Origin: Tersicoccus phoenicis
Lineage (GTDB): Bacteria; Actinomycetota; Actinomycetes; Actinomycetales; Micrococcaceae
Length of the DNA stretch: 64,000 nucleotides
Direction of reading: 5' to 3'
Assembly (NCBI RefSeq): GCF_001968835.1
Contig: NZ_MRDE01000072.1
Location: 184,708-248,707, forward strand
Of this stretch, positions 43,067 to 51,652 are shown piece by piece. Under the pieces are notes generated by a model. The model did not search any database. It was not told the DNA's origin and was given only the letters and a program-made list of their open reading frames with translations. The first letter of the stretch is position 1. Every line of letters begins with the position of its first letter. A program made the translations under genes and the position numbers.

Positions 43067-43519
43067 TCAGGTGTGCCGGCGGGTGGTCACCCGCCGTCCC
43101 AGCACCACGCCGAGGACGATCATGCCCACGCCCAGGACGAAGTGCAGCCAGTCGTCGGCAGTGTTCAGCGGAACGAAGTTCGCGGCGGACTCCTTGCCGA
43201 CCAGCAGGCCGTACAGCCACAGCACGAGGTAGATCACGCCGCCGCCGATCAGATAGTTCTTCGCCCCCGAGAAGGAGCGGGCCACGGAAAGGCCGGCGAC
43301 GCCGAACAACAGATGCACGATGTTGTGCAGGATGGACACCTGGAACACGCCCAGCAGCAGCGCGTCCGACTGATCGCTCGCGAACAACATCGCGCCGTAG
43401 TTGCTGGTGATGCCGGGGATGAATCCGAGGATGCCGACGAGCAGGAACACCGCACCGACGATCAGTGCGACGGTCTGCACGGGTGCCCGGCCGGTGCGAT
43501 TGTGGGAAGTCGTGGTCAT
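43067..43519 (-). CDS. DUF4383 membrane protein, short paralogue
   Basis: 150 residues, four helices: VQTVALIVGAVFLLVGILGF, ALLLGVFQVSILHNIVHLLF, LIGGGVIYLVLWLYGLLVG and FVLGVGMIVLGVVLG. It is the compact version of the neighbouring gene without the disordered N-terminus; the helices match closely, so the two are probably a tandem duplication. GAGGAG precedes the ATG at 43519. Function unknown; the family may respond to envelope stress. Confidence 0.84.
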   Translation of the reverse strand: MTTTSHNRTGRAPVQTVALIVGAVFLLVGILGFIPGITSNYGAMLFASDQSDALLLGVFQVSILHNIVHLLFGVAGLSVARSFSGAKNYLIGGGVIYLVLWLYGLLVGKESAANFVPLNTADDWLHFVLGVGMIVLGVVLGRRVTTRRHT

Positions 43520-43688
43520 GACCCCTCCTCCGTGATGGGTGGGCAGCGGTCGCCGCCCATTCACCGATCTCTTCGGTGCATCCCAGCCTAGCGGATTGTC
43601 AGCACCCTGATGGTCTTCGCGCGCGAGTCTTTTCCCTTGTGGCGAGCGCAACCGCTGTCCAGCTCCCGCGGCGCGGGAAGATAGAGGC

Positions 43689-45002
43689 ATGACGACGACG
43701 AGCAGCATCCCGACCGCGACCGACCCGGCGCCGATGTCCGCCGAGCAGGACGCTGTCCGCGCGGCCGGACTGCGCCGGATGAAGACGATCGCTCTCGCCC
43801 TCCTCGTGGGCCTGGCCGTCATCTTCCTCGTCGCGTTCGCGCTGCAGGGCCGGTACCCGTGGCTGCAGTACGTGCGGGCGGCCGCGGAGGGCGGCATGGT
43901 CGGAGCCCTGGCCGACTGGTTCGCCGTCACTGCCCTGTTCAAGCGCCCGATGGGCCTGCCGATCCCCCACACCGCCATCATCCCCCGGCGCAAGGACGCG
44001 ATCGGTGCATCCCTGGGCGACTTCGTCGAGTCGAACTTCCTCTCGGAGACAGTGGTGCGGGGCAAGCTCGCCGCCGCCCACGTCTCCCGGCGCGTCGGCC
44101 GCTGGCTCGTCTCGCCCGGCGAGGACGACGGCCGCACCGGCGCCCAGACCGTGACCGCCGAGGGCGCCGTCGTCATCCGCGGTGCCCTGACCTTGCTCAA
44201 GGACGAGGACGTCGCCGGCCTGATCGAGGGCATGGTGCGCCGGCACGTCGTCGACCCGCCGTGGGGACCGCCGCTCGGTCGGGTCGCGCACGAGTTGTTC
44301 GTCGACGGGCACCACCGCCCGGTGGTCGACATGCTGGTGGACCGGGCCGAGGAGTGGCTGGACGGGAATCAGGGCACCGTCATCGACCTGGTCACCGAGC
44401 GCTCCCCGTCCTGGGTGCCGTCCGTGCTCGACGGTGTCGTCGGCTACAAGGTGCACAGCGAGCTGCTCAAGTTCGTGCGTGCCATCCAGACGGATCCCCA
44501 GCACCGGGTGCGCCGGTCCATCGACGACTACCTGCTGCGGCTGGCGGACGACATGCAGCACGACCCGGTGATGATGGCCCGGGTGGACCGGATCAAGGAG
44601 AGCACGTTCGACGATCCGCGGGTGCGCGGGTTCGCGGCCACCGCCTGGGATCAGGCCAAGGCGGCGCTGTTGACGGCGGTCTCCGACCCGGACAGCGACC
44701 TCTCCCGCCGGTTCACCGGGCTGGTCACGGAGTTCGGCCAGCGGCTGTGCGACGACGACGAGCTCGCCGGCAAAGTGGACGGCTGGCTCGCCGACACGGC
44801 GTCGTACCTGGTGCGCCGGTACCGGCACGAGGCGGCGTCCATCATCACCGAGACCGTCGAGCGGTGGGACGGCGAGGAGACGTCGGCGAAGATCGAGCTG
44901 CAGGTCGGTAAGGATCTGCAGTTCATCCGGATCAACGGCACCGTGGTCGGGTCGCTGGCGGGGCTGGTCATCTTCGCGATCGCGCAGGCCGTCTTCGGCT
45001 GA
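43689..45002 (+). CDS. DUF445 membrane-anchored protein
   Basis: 437 residues of the DUF445 family. An N-terminal helix (IALALLVGLAVIFLVAFAL) is followed by the family signature GGMVGALADWFAVTALFKRP and IPHTAIIPRRKDAIGASLGD, a long helical cytosolic or surface region, and a C-terminal helix (VVGSLAGLVIFAIAQAVFG), giving a two-ended anchor. Function not known; homologues occur in many bacteria. The ATG at 43689 lies just after a GATAGAG stretch that may be a -10. Confidence 0.86.
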   Translation: MTTTSSIPTATDPAPMSAEQDAVRAAGLRRMKTIALALLVGLAVIFLVAFALQGRYPWLQYVRAAAEGGMVGALADWFAVTALFKRPMGLPIPHTAIIPRRKDAIGASLGDFVESNFLSETVVRGKLAAAHVSRRVGRWLVSPGEDDGRTGAQTVTAEGAVVIRGALTLLKDEDVAGLIEGMVRRHVVDPPWGPPLGRVAHELFVDGHHRPVVDMLVDRAEEWLDGNQGTVIDLVTERSPSWVPSVLDGVVGYKVHSELLKFVRAIQTDPQHRVRRSIDDYLLRLADDMQHDPVMMARVDRIKESTFDDPRVRGFAATAWDQAKAALLTAVSDPDSDLSRRFTGLVTEFGQRLCDDDELAGKVDGWLADTASYLVRRYRHEAASIITETVERWDGEETSAKIELQVGKDLQFIRINGTVVGSLAGLVIFAIAQAVFG

Positions 45003-45023
45003 GCATCCCCGGTGCGCGGCAGG

Positions 45024-45779
45024 TCAGCGGCCGAGGCGGCCGGCCGCGGCCATCAGCCGGTCCGGGAGCACGCGGCTCGCGGCCACGACCACGCGGTACC
45101 GCTTCGACGGGACGACGACGGCGCGGCCGTCGAACGCGCCGGCCAGAGCCTCACGGACGACGCGGGGTGCGTCCAGCCAGGCGAAACCGGGGATGTTCCG
45201 GGTGTCCAGTTCCATCCGCCGGTGGAACTCCGTGTGCACCAGGCCCGGGCACACCGCGGTGACGACGACGCCGCGGGGCCGGTACCGCACGTTGGCCCAC
45301 CGGCTGAAGCTGATCAGCCAGGCCTTGGCCGCACCGTAGCTGCCGCGCGGGATGAAACCGGCCACCGAGGAGACGTTGACGACGTGGCCACCCCCGCGTG
45401 TGGCCATCGCCCTGATCGCGGTGTGACCGAGCACCAGGGGCACCTCGACGAGGAGGCGCAGCATCCGCTGCTCGTCGGCCACCGGAGTGTCGATGAAGTC
45501 GGTGAGGATCCCGTATCCGGCGTTGTTGACCAGCACGGTCACCGGGTCCTCGTCCTGCTCGATCCGGGCCCGGACGGCGGCCAGCCCGTCCTGGGCGACC
45601 AGGTCGGCGGGCAGCACCTCCGTGCGCACCCCGTGGTCCCGGTGCAGCTCGTCGGCCAGGGCGGCGAGCCGCTCGGCGTCCCGGGCGACCAGGACGACGT
45701 CGTGCCCGGCGGCGGCCAGTTGCCGCGTGAACTCCGTCCCGAGGCCGGCGGAGGCCCCGGTGACCAGGGCCGTGGTCAC
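45024..45779 (-). CDS. Short-chain dehydrogenase/reductase
   Basis: 251 residues. Rossmann motif VTGASAGLGTEFTRQLAAAG at the N-terminus, NNAGYG, catalytic Ser in VSSVAGFIPRG and Tyr-Lys in YGAAKAWL. The C-terminal basic helix (KRYRVVVAASRVLPDRLMAA) resembles the acyl-chain-handling DltE/SDR group. Start ATG at 45779 overlaps the next gene by 4 bases. Substrate unknown. Confidence 0.85.
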   Translation of the reverse strand: MTTALVTGASAGLGTEFTRQLAAAGHDVVLVARDAERLAALADELHRDHGVRTEVLPADLVAQDGLAAVRARIEQDEDPVTVLVNNAGYGILTDFIDTPVADEQRMLRLLVEVPLVLGHTAIRAMATRGGGHVVNVSSVAGFIPRGSYGAAKAWLISFSRWANVRYRPRGVVVTAVCPGLVHTEFHRRMELDTRNIPGFAWLDAPRVVREALAGAFDGRAVVVPSKRYRVVVAASRVLPDRLMAAAGRLGR

Positions 45780-46633
45780 CGGTCGGAACCCGTGTCCCCC
45801 GCGGTGGGCCCGGTCCCGCCGCCCGCGGTCGACGGCGTAGACGGATCAGCCGACGGGGGCGTCGATGACAGCTCGACGCGTTGCAGGTCAGCGACGAGTT
45901 CCCCCGGCAGGGTGTCCGGAACCTCCCCGAAAGCCTCCTGGGTGGCCTTGATCACCGCGCGGCCCATCGCCAGGTTGGCACCACCGCCGACCACCGCGCC
46001 GACCCCGAACGGGAGGGCGCGGCCGAGGACGGCGCCGCCGCTGCGCAGCAGATACCGCTTGATGAACCGGCGTCGGATGCTCGACACGATGGTCTTCGTG
46101 ATGGTGTCCGACGTGCCGCGGCCGAGGACCAGTCCCCAGCGGGGGTTGGGGCCGGCCCCGCGGCCTGCCGATTGCGCCGCGAACGACTGCATCAGCTGGT
46201 TGCCCTCCTCGCCGAGCATGATGGCCATCACCATGGCCTTGGTCTTCTCGGGGTCCTTGGCATGCACGCCGTGCAGCTCGGCGATCGACTGGGCGTAGAA
46301 CGCACTGGCTTCCAGAAAGGCGCCGGTCGCGACCGCGGACAGGCCGAGCGAGGCGACGGTGCCGATCCCCGGGACCACCGCCGTGGCGCCGATCCCTCCG
46401 CCACCGACGGTCACGGCCGCCAGGTAGTTGCGCTCGAGGGTTCGGGCGAGCTTCTTCGCGCTCGCGTCGGGGTGCTTGCGGCGCAGCCGCTTGAGGTTGG
46501 CGAGCACGAGGGGACGATTGACGTCCATTGCGCGGTTGAGCACCTTGGTCAGTCCTGGCTTCGGGTTGCCCTCGTCGTCGAAGGCCGCCTTGGAGGCGAA
46601 CCTCATTGCGGGGTTGGCCGGTCGATCCGCCAT
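45776..46633 (-). CDS. Uncharacterised protein with Gly-rich hydrophobic core, possibly EcsC-like
   Basis: 285 residues. A basic N-terminal third (LKRLRRKHPDASAKKLARTL) leads to a glycine-rich hydrophobic stretch (VTVGGGGIGATAVVPGIGTV) and another near 205 (ALPFGVGAVVGGGANLAMG), then a Ser/Thr/Pro tail. This architecture resembles EcsC-type proteins, but I cannot be sure. GGAGG precedes the ATG at 46633; its end overlaps the SDR gene by 4 bases (ATGA), so the two are cotranscribed. Confidence 0.6.
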   Translation of the reverse strand: MADRPANPAMRFASKAAFDDEGNPKPGLTKVLNRAMDVNRPLVLANLKRLRRKHPDASAKKLARTLERNYLAAVTVGGGGIGATAVVPGIGTVASLGLSAVATGAFLEASAFYAQSIAELHGVHAKDPEKTKAMVMAIMLGEEGNQLMQSFAAQSAGRGAGPNPRWGLVLGRGTSDTITKTIVSSIRRRFIKRYLLRSGGAVLGRALPFGVGAVVGGGANLAMGRAVIKATQEAFGEVPDTLPGELVADLQRVELSSTPPSADPSTPSTAGGGTGPTAGDTGSDR

Positions 46634-46785
46634 GGTTCCTCCTGGGTCGCGGACGAATGCTCCGTCCACTGTACTCAGTGGACTGAGGATCTCCCCCTCC
46701 GTCCCGCCCGGGACGGACCGCGGACGGGAACGGGTCCCGTACGGGCGCACTGCGCGGGCCCCGTTCGCCGCACCCGGCCGACCGA

Positions 46786-48150
46786 TCAGACGGCCACCTT
46801 GTGGGTCAGCTCCTCCCGCGGCTGAACCGTCGGGGCGGTGCCGACGATGCCGGCCCCGCCGCCGGGAGCGTTGTCATCGGTGCGGGCGGCGATCTTCTCG
46901 ACCGCGGCGCTCGGCCCGGCCGCGGCCTCCAGGGCGTCGGTCGCCTCCACCGCATAGGCCCAGTCGGTGAAGCGGTACACGTCGCCGACCGCGGAGGCGA
47001 AGAGCATGTCGCGCAGAAGCTTCTCGACCGGCTCGCTGACGTGCCACGACTCGCCCCAGACGCGGGCGGTCCGCTGTACCCGGGCGGTGCGGGGGGCACG
47101 AACCCGGTTGAACCGGGACAGCGCCTCGTCCCACTGCGCATTGTCGACGGAACCACCGGCGAACACCGTGTCGGACGTGATCCGCTCGAGTGTGCGGGCA
47201 TCCTCCAGGGCCTGGCAGGCGCCCTGCGCGAGGTACTGCAACATCGGGTGCGCAGAGTCGCCCAGCAGGGCGGTGCGCCCGTCGATCCAGTCGGGGATGG
47301 GCACCCGGTCGAACATCGGCCAGCTCCGCACCCGCCAGAGGTTCGCCAGAGCGGAACGCACCTCGGGCACACAGTCCTGGTAGGCCTCCTCCAGTTCGTC
47401 CTCGCTGCCCCACATCTGCTCGCCCCGCAGGAACGCCGGGGACCGGAACACGGCGACGGTGTTGAACATCTCGCCCTTGCGCAGCGGGTACTGCACGAGG
47501 TGGCAGTGTGGTCCGAGCCAGATGACGACGTCCTCCATGTCCGACTGGTACTTCACCTCGGAGACCGGCAGCGCGCCGCGGAAGGCCACGTATCCGGACG
47601 GGATCGGTTTGTCGTCGGCGATCTGCGCGCGGAGCGCCGAGTGCAGACCGTCCGCGGCGAGCGCCACGTCGGCCTCGAAGGTGCGGCCGTCCCGGATCGT
47701 CGCGCAGACCCGCGAGCCGACGGTCACGGTCCCGGTGACCTCGGCGTCGTTGAGCAGGGTGACGCCGGCCTCCGCCGCCGCGTCGAGGATGATCCGGTGC
47801 AGATCGGTCCGGTGCACGACGACGTACGGGGCGCCGTACCGCTCGGCGAACCGACCCTGGACGTTCTGGCGCAGCAGTTCGGCGCCGGTGACGGCATCCC
47901 GGAAGACGATGTGCTTCGGCGCCACGCCGACGTCGAGCACCTTCTCCAGCAGCCCCCAGTCACGCAGTACGCGGGTGGCGTTCGGGGCCAGCTGCAGCCC
48001 CGCACCGACCTCACCGAACTCCGGCGCCCGTTCGACGAGGGTGACGTCCGCACCGTTGCGTTTCATCGCCAGGGCGGCGGCGAGACCGCCGATGCCGCCC
48101 CCGACGACCAGGACCTCGGTGTTCGTGGTGGTGGTGTTGTCCATACTCAC
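46786..48150 (-). CDS. FAD monooxygenase, probable 3-hydroxybenzoate 6-hydroxylase
   Basis: Hydroxylates 3-hydroxybenzoate to gentisate with NADH and oxygen. 454 residues with the FAD motif VVGGGIGGLAAALAMKRNGA, the second site ALAADGLHSALRAQ and the phosphate motif ALLGDSAHPMLQYLAQGACQ. Family members with the same neighbours are 3-hydroxybenzoate 6-hydroxylases. I use GTG at 48150, which overlaps the transporter stop as GTGA and has GGAGG 4 bases upstream; ATG at 48144 is nearly as good. It lies beside the gentisate ring-cleavage genes, supporting the call; salicylate hydroxylation is the main alternative. Confidence 0.82.
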   Translation of the reverse strand: MSMDNTTTTNTEVLVVGGGIGGLAAALAMKRNGADVTLVERAPEFGEVGAGLQLAPNATRVLRDWGLLEKVLDVGVAPKHIVFRDAVTGAELLRQNVQGRFAERYGAPYVVVHRTDLHRIILDAAAEAGVTLLNDAEVTGTVTVGSRVCATIRDGRTFEADVALAADGLHSALRAQIADDKPIPSGYVAFRGALPVSEVKYQSDMEDVVIWLGPHCHLVQYPLRKGEMFNTVAVFRSPAFLRGEQMWGSEDELEEAYQDCVPEVRSALANLWRVRSWPMFDRVPIPDWIDGRTALLGDSAHPMLQYLAQGACQALEDARTLERITSDTVFAGGSVDNAQWDEALSRFNRVRAPRTARVQRTARVWGESWHVSEPVEKLLRDMLFASAVGDVYRFTDWAYAVEATDALEAAAGPSAAVEKIAARTDDNAPGGGAGIVGTAPTVQPREELTHKVAV

Positions 48151-49505
48151 TTGACCTCCAGTGCAGGGTTCCTCGCGGTACCGGTCTCTTCGACGTTCGC
48201 AGTGTTCTCCGTGCCGCTGATACCCCCCGTGCTGCGCACGGGGTGACGGCGTACGCCCAGCAGCAGGACGGCCGCGACGAGCGCCGCAAGGCCGAAGACC
48301 AGGAAGTTGACCGCCGGGTCCAGTCCCCTGGTGGCCAGCAGCAGACCCGAGATCTGCGGGGCGAGGACCGCGCCGATGCGGCCGACGCCGAGCGCCCAGC
48401 CCAGTGCCGTGCCGCGCAGCCGGTCCGGGTACCGGCTGGCGATGGCCGCGATGATCAGGCATTGCGTGCCGTGGGTGCCGATGCCGGCGAGCACCAGCAA
48501 CAGGTAGACGATCCCGGTGGAGGCCGGGTGCGTCAGCAACAGGATCAGGGCGACACCGGCCAGCAGGGCGGCGACGATGGCGGTGGGCACCGAGCCGAAG
48601 CGATCACCCGCCCAGGCCGTCAGCAGAGAGCCCGCGACGGCGCCGAGGTTCAGGGCGAGGGTGAACAGCAGGGCCGGCCCCAGGTCGAAGCCGGTGGAGG
48701 CCATGATCTTGGGCAGCTGGGTACCGAGGCCGTACCAGGCGAAGAGGGTGAACAGGGTGGCCACCGCGAACAGGATGCTCATCTTCAGATACGGCGCCCG
48801 CAGCAGGTGACCGAAGCCGGGCGCGTTCCGCTCCGGGACACCCGCGGCCGCGGCGGCGCGACGGTCGGCCGAGGGCAGCGTCTCCGGCAGTACGGCGAAG
48901 CCGATCGGGACCAGGATCACCAGGGCGACCACGGCGATCAGGAACATCGACGGCCAGCCGAGGGTAGGGATGAGCGCGAGCCCCGTCAGGGCCGCGACGC
49001 TGCCCCCGATCGGCACGCCCGACATCATCAGGGTGGCCGTCATGGACCGCCACCGCGGCGGGATCAACTCGGCGGCGAGGGCGTTGGCCGTCGGCACCAG
49101 CCCACCGAGGCCGATGCCGGCGAGCAGCCGCAGGATGCCGAAGACGGGGGCATTCGGCGCGAACGCGCAGAGCACGGTGAAGAGGGAGAACACCAGCGCG
49201 CATCCGAGCACGGTGCGTTTGCGCCCCCAGGTGTCCGACATTCGACCGGCGAAGATGGCGCCGATCATCATGCCGACGAAGGCGAGGGAGCCGATGGTGC
49301 CGGCGGTGGCGGGGTTCAGACCCCAGCCCGTCGTCGTGATCAGCTCGTTCTGCACGGTGCCGTACACGATGAGGTCGTACCCGTCGAAGACGACGAGCAG
49401 CCAGCACACGACGACGGCGATCAGGGTGCGCGGGGGAAGCAACCGCGACGTTGGGGCGTCCGACATCGTCGTCGGCGCAGGAGAAGAAGGGGGCATGGGC
49501 TCCAT
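48147..49505 (-). CDS. MFS transporter, aromatic acid:H+ symporter (AAHS) family
   Basis: Imports an aromatic acid, likely 3-hydroxybenzoate or gentisate. About 452 residues, 12 helices, with the AAHS signature VVFDGYDLIVYGTVQNEL in helix 1, where the Asp is essential in homologues, and the loop GRMSDTWGRKRTVLG. Start is uncertain: ATG at 49505, 49496 or 49466 are all possible and none has a strong ribosome site. Divergent from the IclR gene by only 40 bases, so one operator could serve both. Confidence 0.87.
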   Translation of the reverse strand: MEPMPPSSPAPTTMSDAPTSRLLPPRTLIAVVVCWLLVVFDGYDLIVYGTVQNELITTTGWGLNPATAGTIGSLAFVGMMIGAIFAGRMSDTWGRKRTVLGCALVFSLFTVLCAFAPNAPVFGILRLLAGIGLGGLVPTANALAAELIPPRWRSMTATLMMSGVPIGGSVAALTGLALIPTLGWPSMFLIAVVALVILVPIGFAVLPETLPSADRRAAAAAGVPERNAPGFGHLLRAPYLKMSILFAVATLFTLFAWYGLGTQLPKIMASTGFDLGPALLFTLALNLGAVAGSLLTAWAGDRFGSVPTAIVAALLAGVALILLLTHPASTGIVYLLLVLAGIGTHGTQCLIIAAIASRYPDRLRGTALGWALGVGRIGAVLAPQISGLLLATRGLDPAVNFLVFGLAALVAAVLLLGVRRHPVRSTGGISGTENTANVEETGTARNPALEVK

Positions 49506-49537
49506 GGTGGAGGTCACATCGATGAGATGGGCATAAC

Positions 49538-49554
49538 ATTCTGGTGTGCAGAAT
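49538..49554. promoter_or_regulatory. ATTCT-N7-AGAAT operator at the divergent transporter/IclR promoter
   Basis: A 17-base inverted repeat, ATTCT-GGTGTGC-AGAAT, overlapping the IclR GTG start (49546). A nearly identical site, ATTCC-GGATGGC-AGAAT, lies at 50356-50372 before the gentisate dioxygenase. The layout resembles the ATTCC-N7-GGAAT box I recall for GenR-type regulators of this pathway. Confidence 0.75.
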
Positions 49555-50340
49555 TCACCGCTGCAGACCCGTCCCGCGTATGCACTCACGTCCGTGGACA
49601 ACACGCTGCGCCTGCTGCAGTTGCTGCGCGACACCGGGAGGCTCCGGCTCAAGGACGCCGCCGAGGAACTGGGGATCGCGCCGTCGACGGCCCACCGGCT
49701 GATGGCCATGCTGGTCTACCGCGGGTTCGCCGTGCAGGACGAGGACCGGCGCTACCAGCCCGGTCCCGCCCTGGGCGTGGGTCCGGTCACCAGCAGCCGG
49801 AACCGGCAGCTCCGTTCCCTGTGCGCGCCGCAGATGGAGGCACTGTGCGCGGACACCGGGGAAACGGTCAACCTCAGCGTGCGCGTGGGGACGAAGTCCC
49901 GCTTCCTCTTCACGGTGGAGTCGTCGAACGTGCTGCGGGTGGGCGACCGCCGTGGCGCGGTGCTGCCGGCCCATCGCACCTCGGGCGGAAAGGTGCTGCT
50001 GGCCGAGCTCGACGACGACGCGGTGCGCCGGCTCTTCACCTCCCCGGGAGCGGAGACGAGCGGGGACGCCCTCGACGAAGCCGGCCTGGAGGACCTGCTG
50101 CGCGAGCTGGCGCAGATCCGGCAGCAAGGCTTCGCCGCCAACATCGATGCCACCGAGAGCGGGGTGAGCGCCCTCGGCGTCGCCCTCCGTAGCGCCGACG
50201 GGCGTGCGGTGGCGTCGTTGAGCCTCTCCGCGCCGACGTTCCGGTACGAGCGGCTGTCGGCGCGCTCGGTCCGCGCCGTGCTGTTCGACCGGCGGCGGCA
50301 GATCGAGGAGGAACTGGCGGACCTGGATACCGACGACTGA
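49546..50340 (+). CDS. IclR-family regulator of the gentisate cluster (GenR-like)
   Basis: 264 residues. The winged helix is at about 12-70 (SVDNTLRLLQLLRDTGRLRL, then IAPSTAHRLMAMLVYRGF); the effector domain follows with SLCAPQMEALCADTGETVNL and AHRTSGGKVLLAELDDD. GTG at 49546 sits 6 bases after TAACAT, a possible -10, suggesting a leaderless mRNA. It is flanked by two copies of one inverted repeat, one at its start and one just past its stop, before the dioxygenase. Expected ligand: 3-hydroxybenzoate or gentisate. Confidence 0.9.
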   Translation: MQNSPLQTRPAYALTSVDNTLRLLQLLRDTGRLRLKDAAEELGIAPSTAHRLMAMLVYRGFAVQDEDRRYQPGPALGVGPVTSSRNRQLRSLCAPQMEALCADTGETVNLSVRVGTKSRFLFTVESSNVLRVGDRRGAVLPAHRTSGGKVLLAELDDDAVRRLFTSPGAETSGDALDEAGLEDLLRELAQIRQQGFAANIDATESGVSALGVALRSADGRAVASLSLSAPTFRYERLSARSVRAVLFDRRRQIEEELADLDTDD

Positions 50341-50355
50341 TCCGCACCGGACCAG

Positions 50356-50405
50356 ATTCCGGATGGCAGAATCGATTTCCCGGCCCGCGTGGACGGCTCT
50401 AGAGT
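50356..50405 (+). promoter_or_regulatory. Operator and promoter of the gentisate dioxygenase operon
   Basis: ATTCC-GGATGGC-AGAAT (50356-50372) lies just upstream of a weak -35 (TTCCCG, 50377) and a -10 TAGAGT (50400-50405) with a 17-base spacer. A site just upstream of -35 fits activation. The leader then runs about 110 bases to the start codon and includes a run of ten C. Confidence 0.65.
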
Positions 50406-50490
50406 CGTTCACAGGCTCGCGTGACCCGTACCACAGGAATGTGGAGGGTCACCCCGGGCACCGGGGAACCGGCGAACACCGCCGACGCGT

Positions 50491-50500
50491 CCCCCCCCCC
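50491..50500 (+). repeat. Run of ten C bases in the gentisate dioxygenase leader
   Basis: A homopolymer of ten C ends 21 bases before the ATG at 50522. Such runs slip during replication and are also prone to sequencing error, so the length should be treated with caution. Confidence 0.8.
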
Positions 50501-50521
50501 GTCATCCAGCAGGAGGTCAGC

Positions 50522-51652
50522 ATGTCCGTCTTCGACGAGACCACGACGCACGAGAGCACGACGAACGCCATGGTCGCGGCCGAGCCGACGCCCGAGGAAG
50601 CGGCCGAGCTCGAGCAGATGTACGCCATGATGCGGGACGAGAACATGATCCCGCTGTGGACCCAGATCGACGAGCTGATGCCGATGACACCGAGTCCGGC
50701 CGCCGTCCCGCACGTGTGGCGCTGGAACACCCTGCTGCCGCTCGCCGCCCGCGCCGGGGACCTGGTTCCGGTCGGCCGCGGTGGCGAGCGGCGCGCGATC
50801 GCCCTGGCCAACCCGGGTCTGAACGGCCTGCCGTACGCGACGCCCACCCTCTGGGCCGCGATCCAGTACCTGGGTGGTCACGAGGTGGCTCCCGAGCACC
50901 GGCACTCCCAGAACGCCTTCCGCTTCGTCGTCGAGGGCGAGGGCGTGTGGACCGTCGTCAACGGCGACCCGGTGCGGATGTCCCGGGGTGACTTCCTGCT
51001 CACCCCGGGCTGGAACTTCCACGGTCACCACAACGAGACGGACCAGCCGATGGCGTGGATCGACGGTCTGGACATCCCGTTCGTGCACGGCATGGACGCC
51101 GGCTTCTTCGAGTTCGGCACCGAACGCGTGACCGACGAAGCCACCCCGGACATCTCCCGGTCCGAACGGCTCTGGTGCCACCCGGGGCTGCGCCCGCTCT
51201 CGGGTCTGCAGAACACCACCAACTCCCCCATCGGTGCCTACCGGTGGGAGTACACCGATCGTGCCCTGACCGAGCAGCTCGCCCTCGAGGACGAGGGGTA
51301 CCCGGCCACCGTGGGTCAGGGCCACGCCGCGGTCCGTTTCACCAACCCGACCACCGGCGGCGACGTCATGCCCACGATCCGCGCCGAGTTCCACCGCCTG
51401 CGCGCGGGCGTGCAGACCCGCACCGTCCGCCAGGTCGGCTCGTCGGTCTACCAGATCTTCGAGGGCGTCGGCTCCTTCGTGCTCGACGGCACCACCCACC
51501 GGGTGGAGAAGGGCGACATGGTCGTCGTCCCGTCCTGGGCCGCCTGGTCCATCGAGGCCGAGACCGACTTCGACCTCTTCACGTTCGGCGATGCGCCCAT
51601 CTACGAGCGCCTCGCCTTCAATCGCACCTACATCGAGGGAGAGACCAAGTGA
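50522..51652 (+). CDS. Gentisate 1,2-dioxygenase
   Basis: Opens the gentisate ring to maleylpyruvate using Fe(II). 376 residues of two cupin domains. The iron site is in the first cupin: PEHRHSQNAFRFVVEGEG and LTPGWNFHGHHNETD supply His residues of the HxH...H pattern. GYRWEYT-type linker and a second cupin with QIFEGVGSFVLDGTTHRVEKGD (shown in part) complete it. AGGAGG lies before the ATG at 50522. First of three overlapping genes, then fumarylpyruvate hydrolase and maleylpyruvate isomerase. Among these ring-cleaving cupins, neighbours point to gentisate. Confidence 0.93.
   Translation: MSVFDETTTHESTTNAMVAAEPTPEEAAELEQMYAMMRDENMIPLWTQIDELMPMTPSPAAVPHVWRWNTLLPLAARAGDLVPVGRGGERRAIALANPGLNGLPYATPTLWAAIQYLGGHEVAPEHRHSQNAFRFVVEGEGVWTVVNGDPVRMSRGDFLLTPGWNFHGHHNETDQPMAWIDGLDIPFVHGMDAGFFEFGTERVTDEATPDISRSERLWCHPGLRPLSGLQNTTNSPIGAYRWEYTDRALTEQLALEDEGYPATVGQGHAAVRFTNPTTGGDVMPTIRAEFHRLRAGVQTRTVRQVGSSVYQIFEGVGSFVLDGTTHRVEKGDMVVVPSWAAWSIEAETDFDLFTFGDAPIYERLAFNRTYIEGETK

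Noticed and set aside
48243..50192. Open frame of 649 codons on the plus strand across the MFS transporter
   Set aside because: Antisense to a transporter with clear motifs; composition is Gln/Arg/Gly-rich and no fold is visible.
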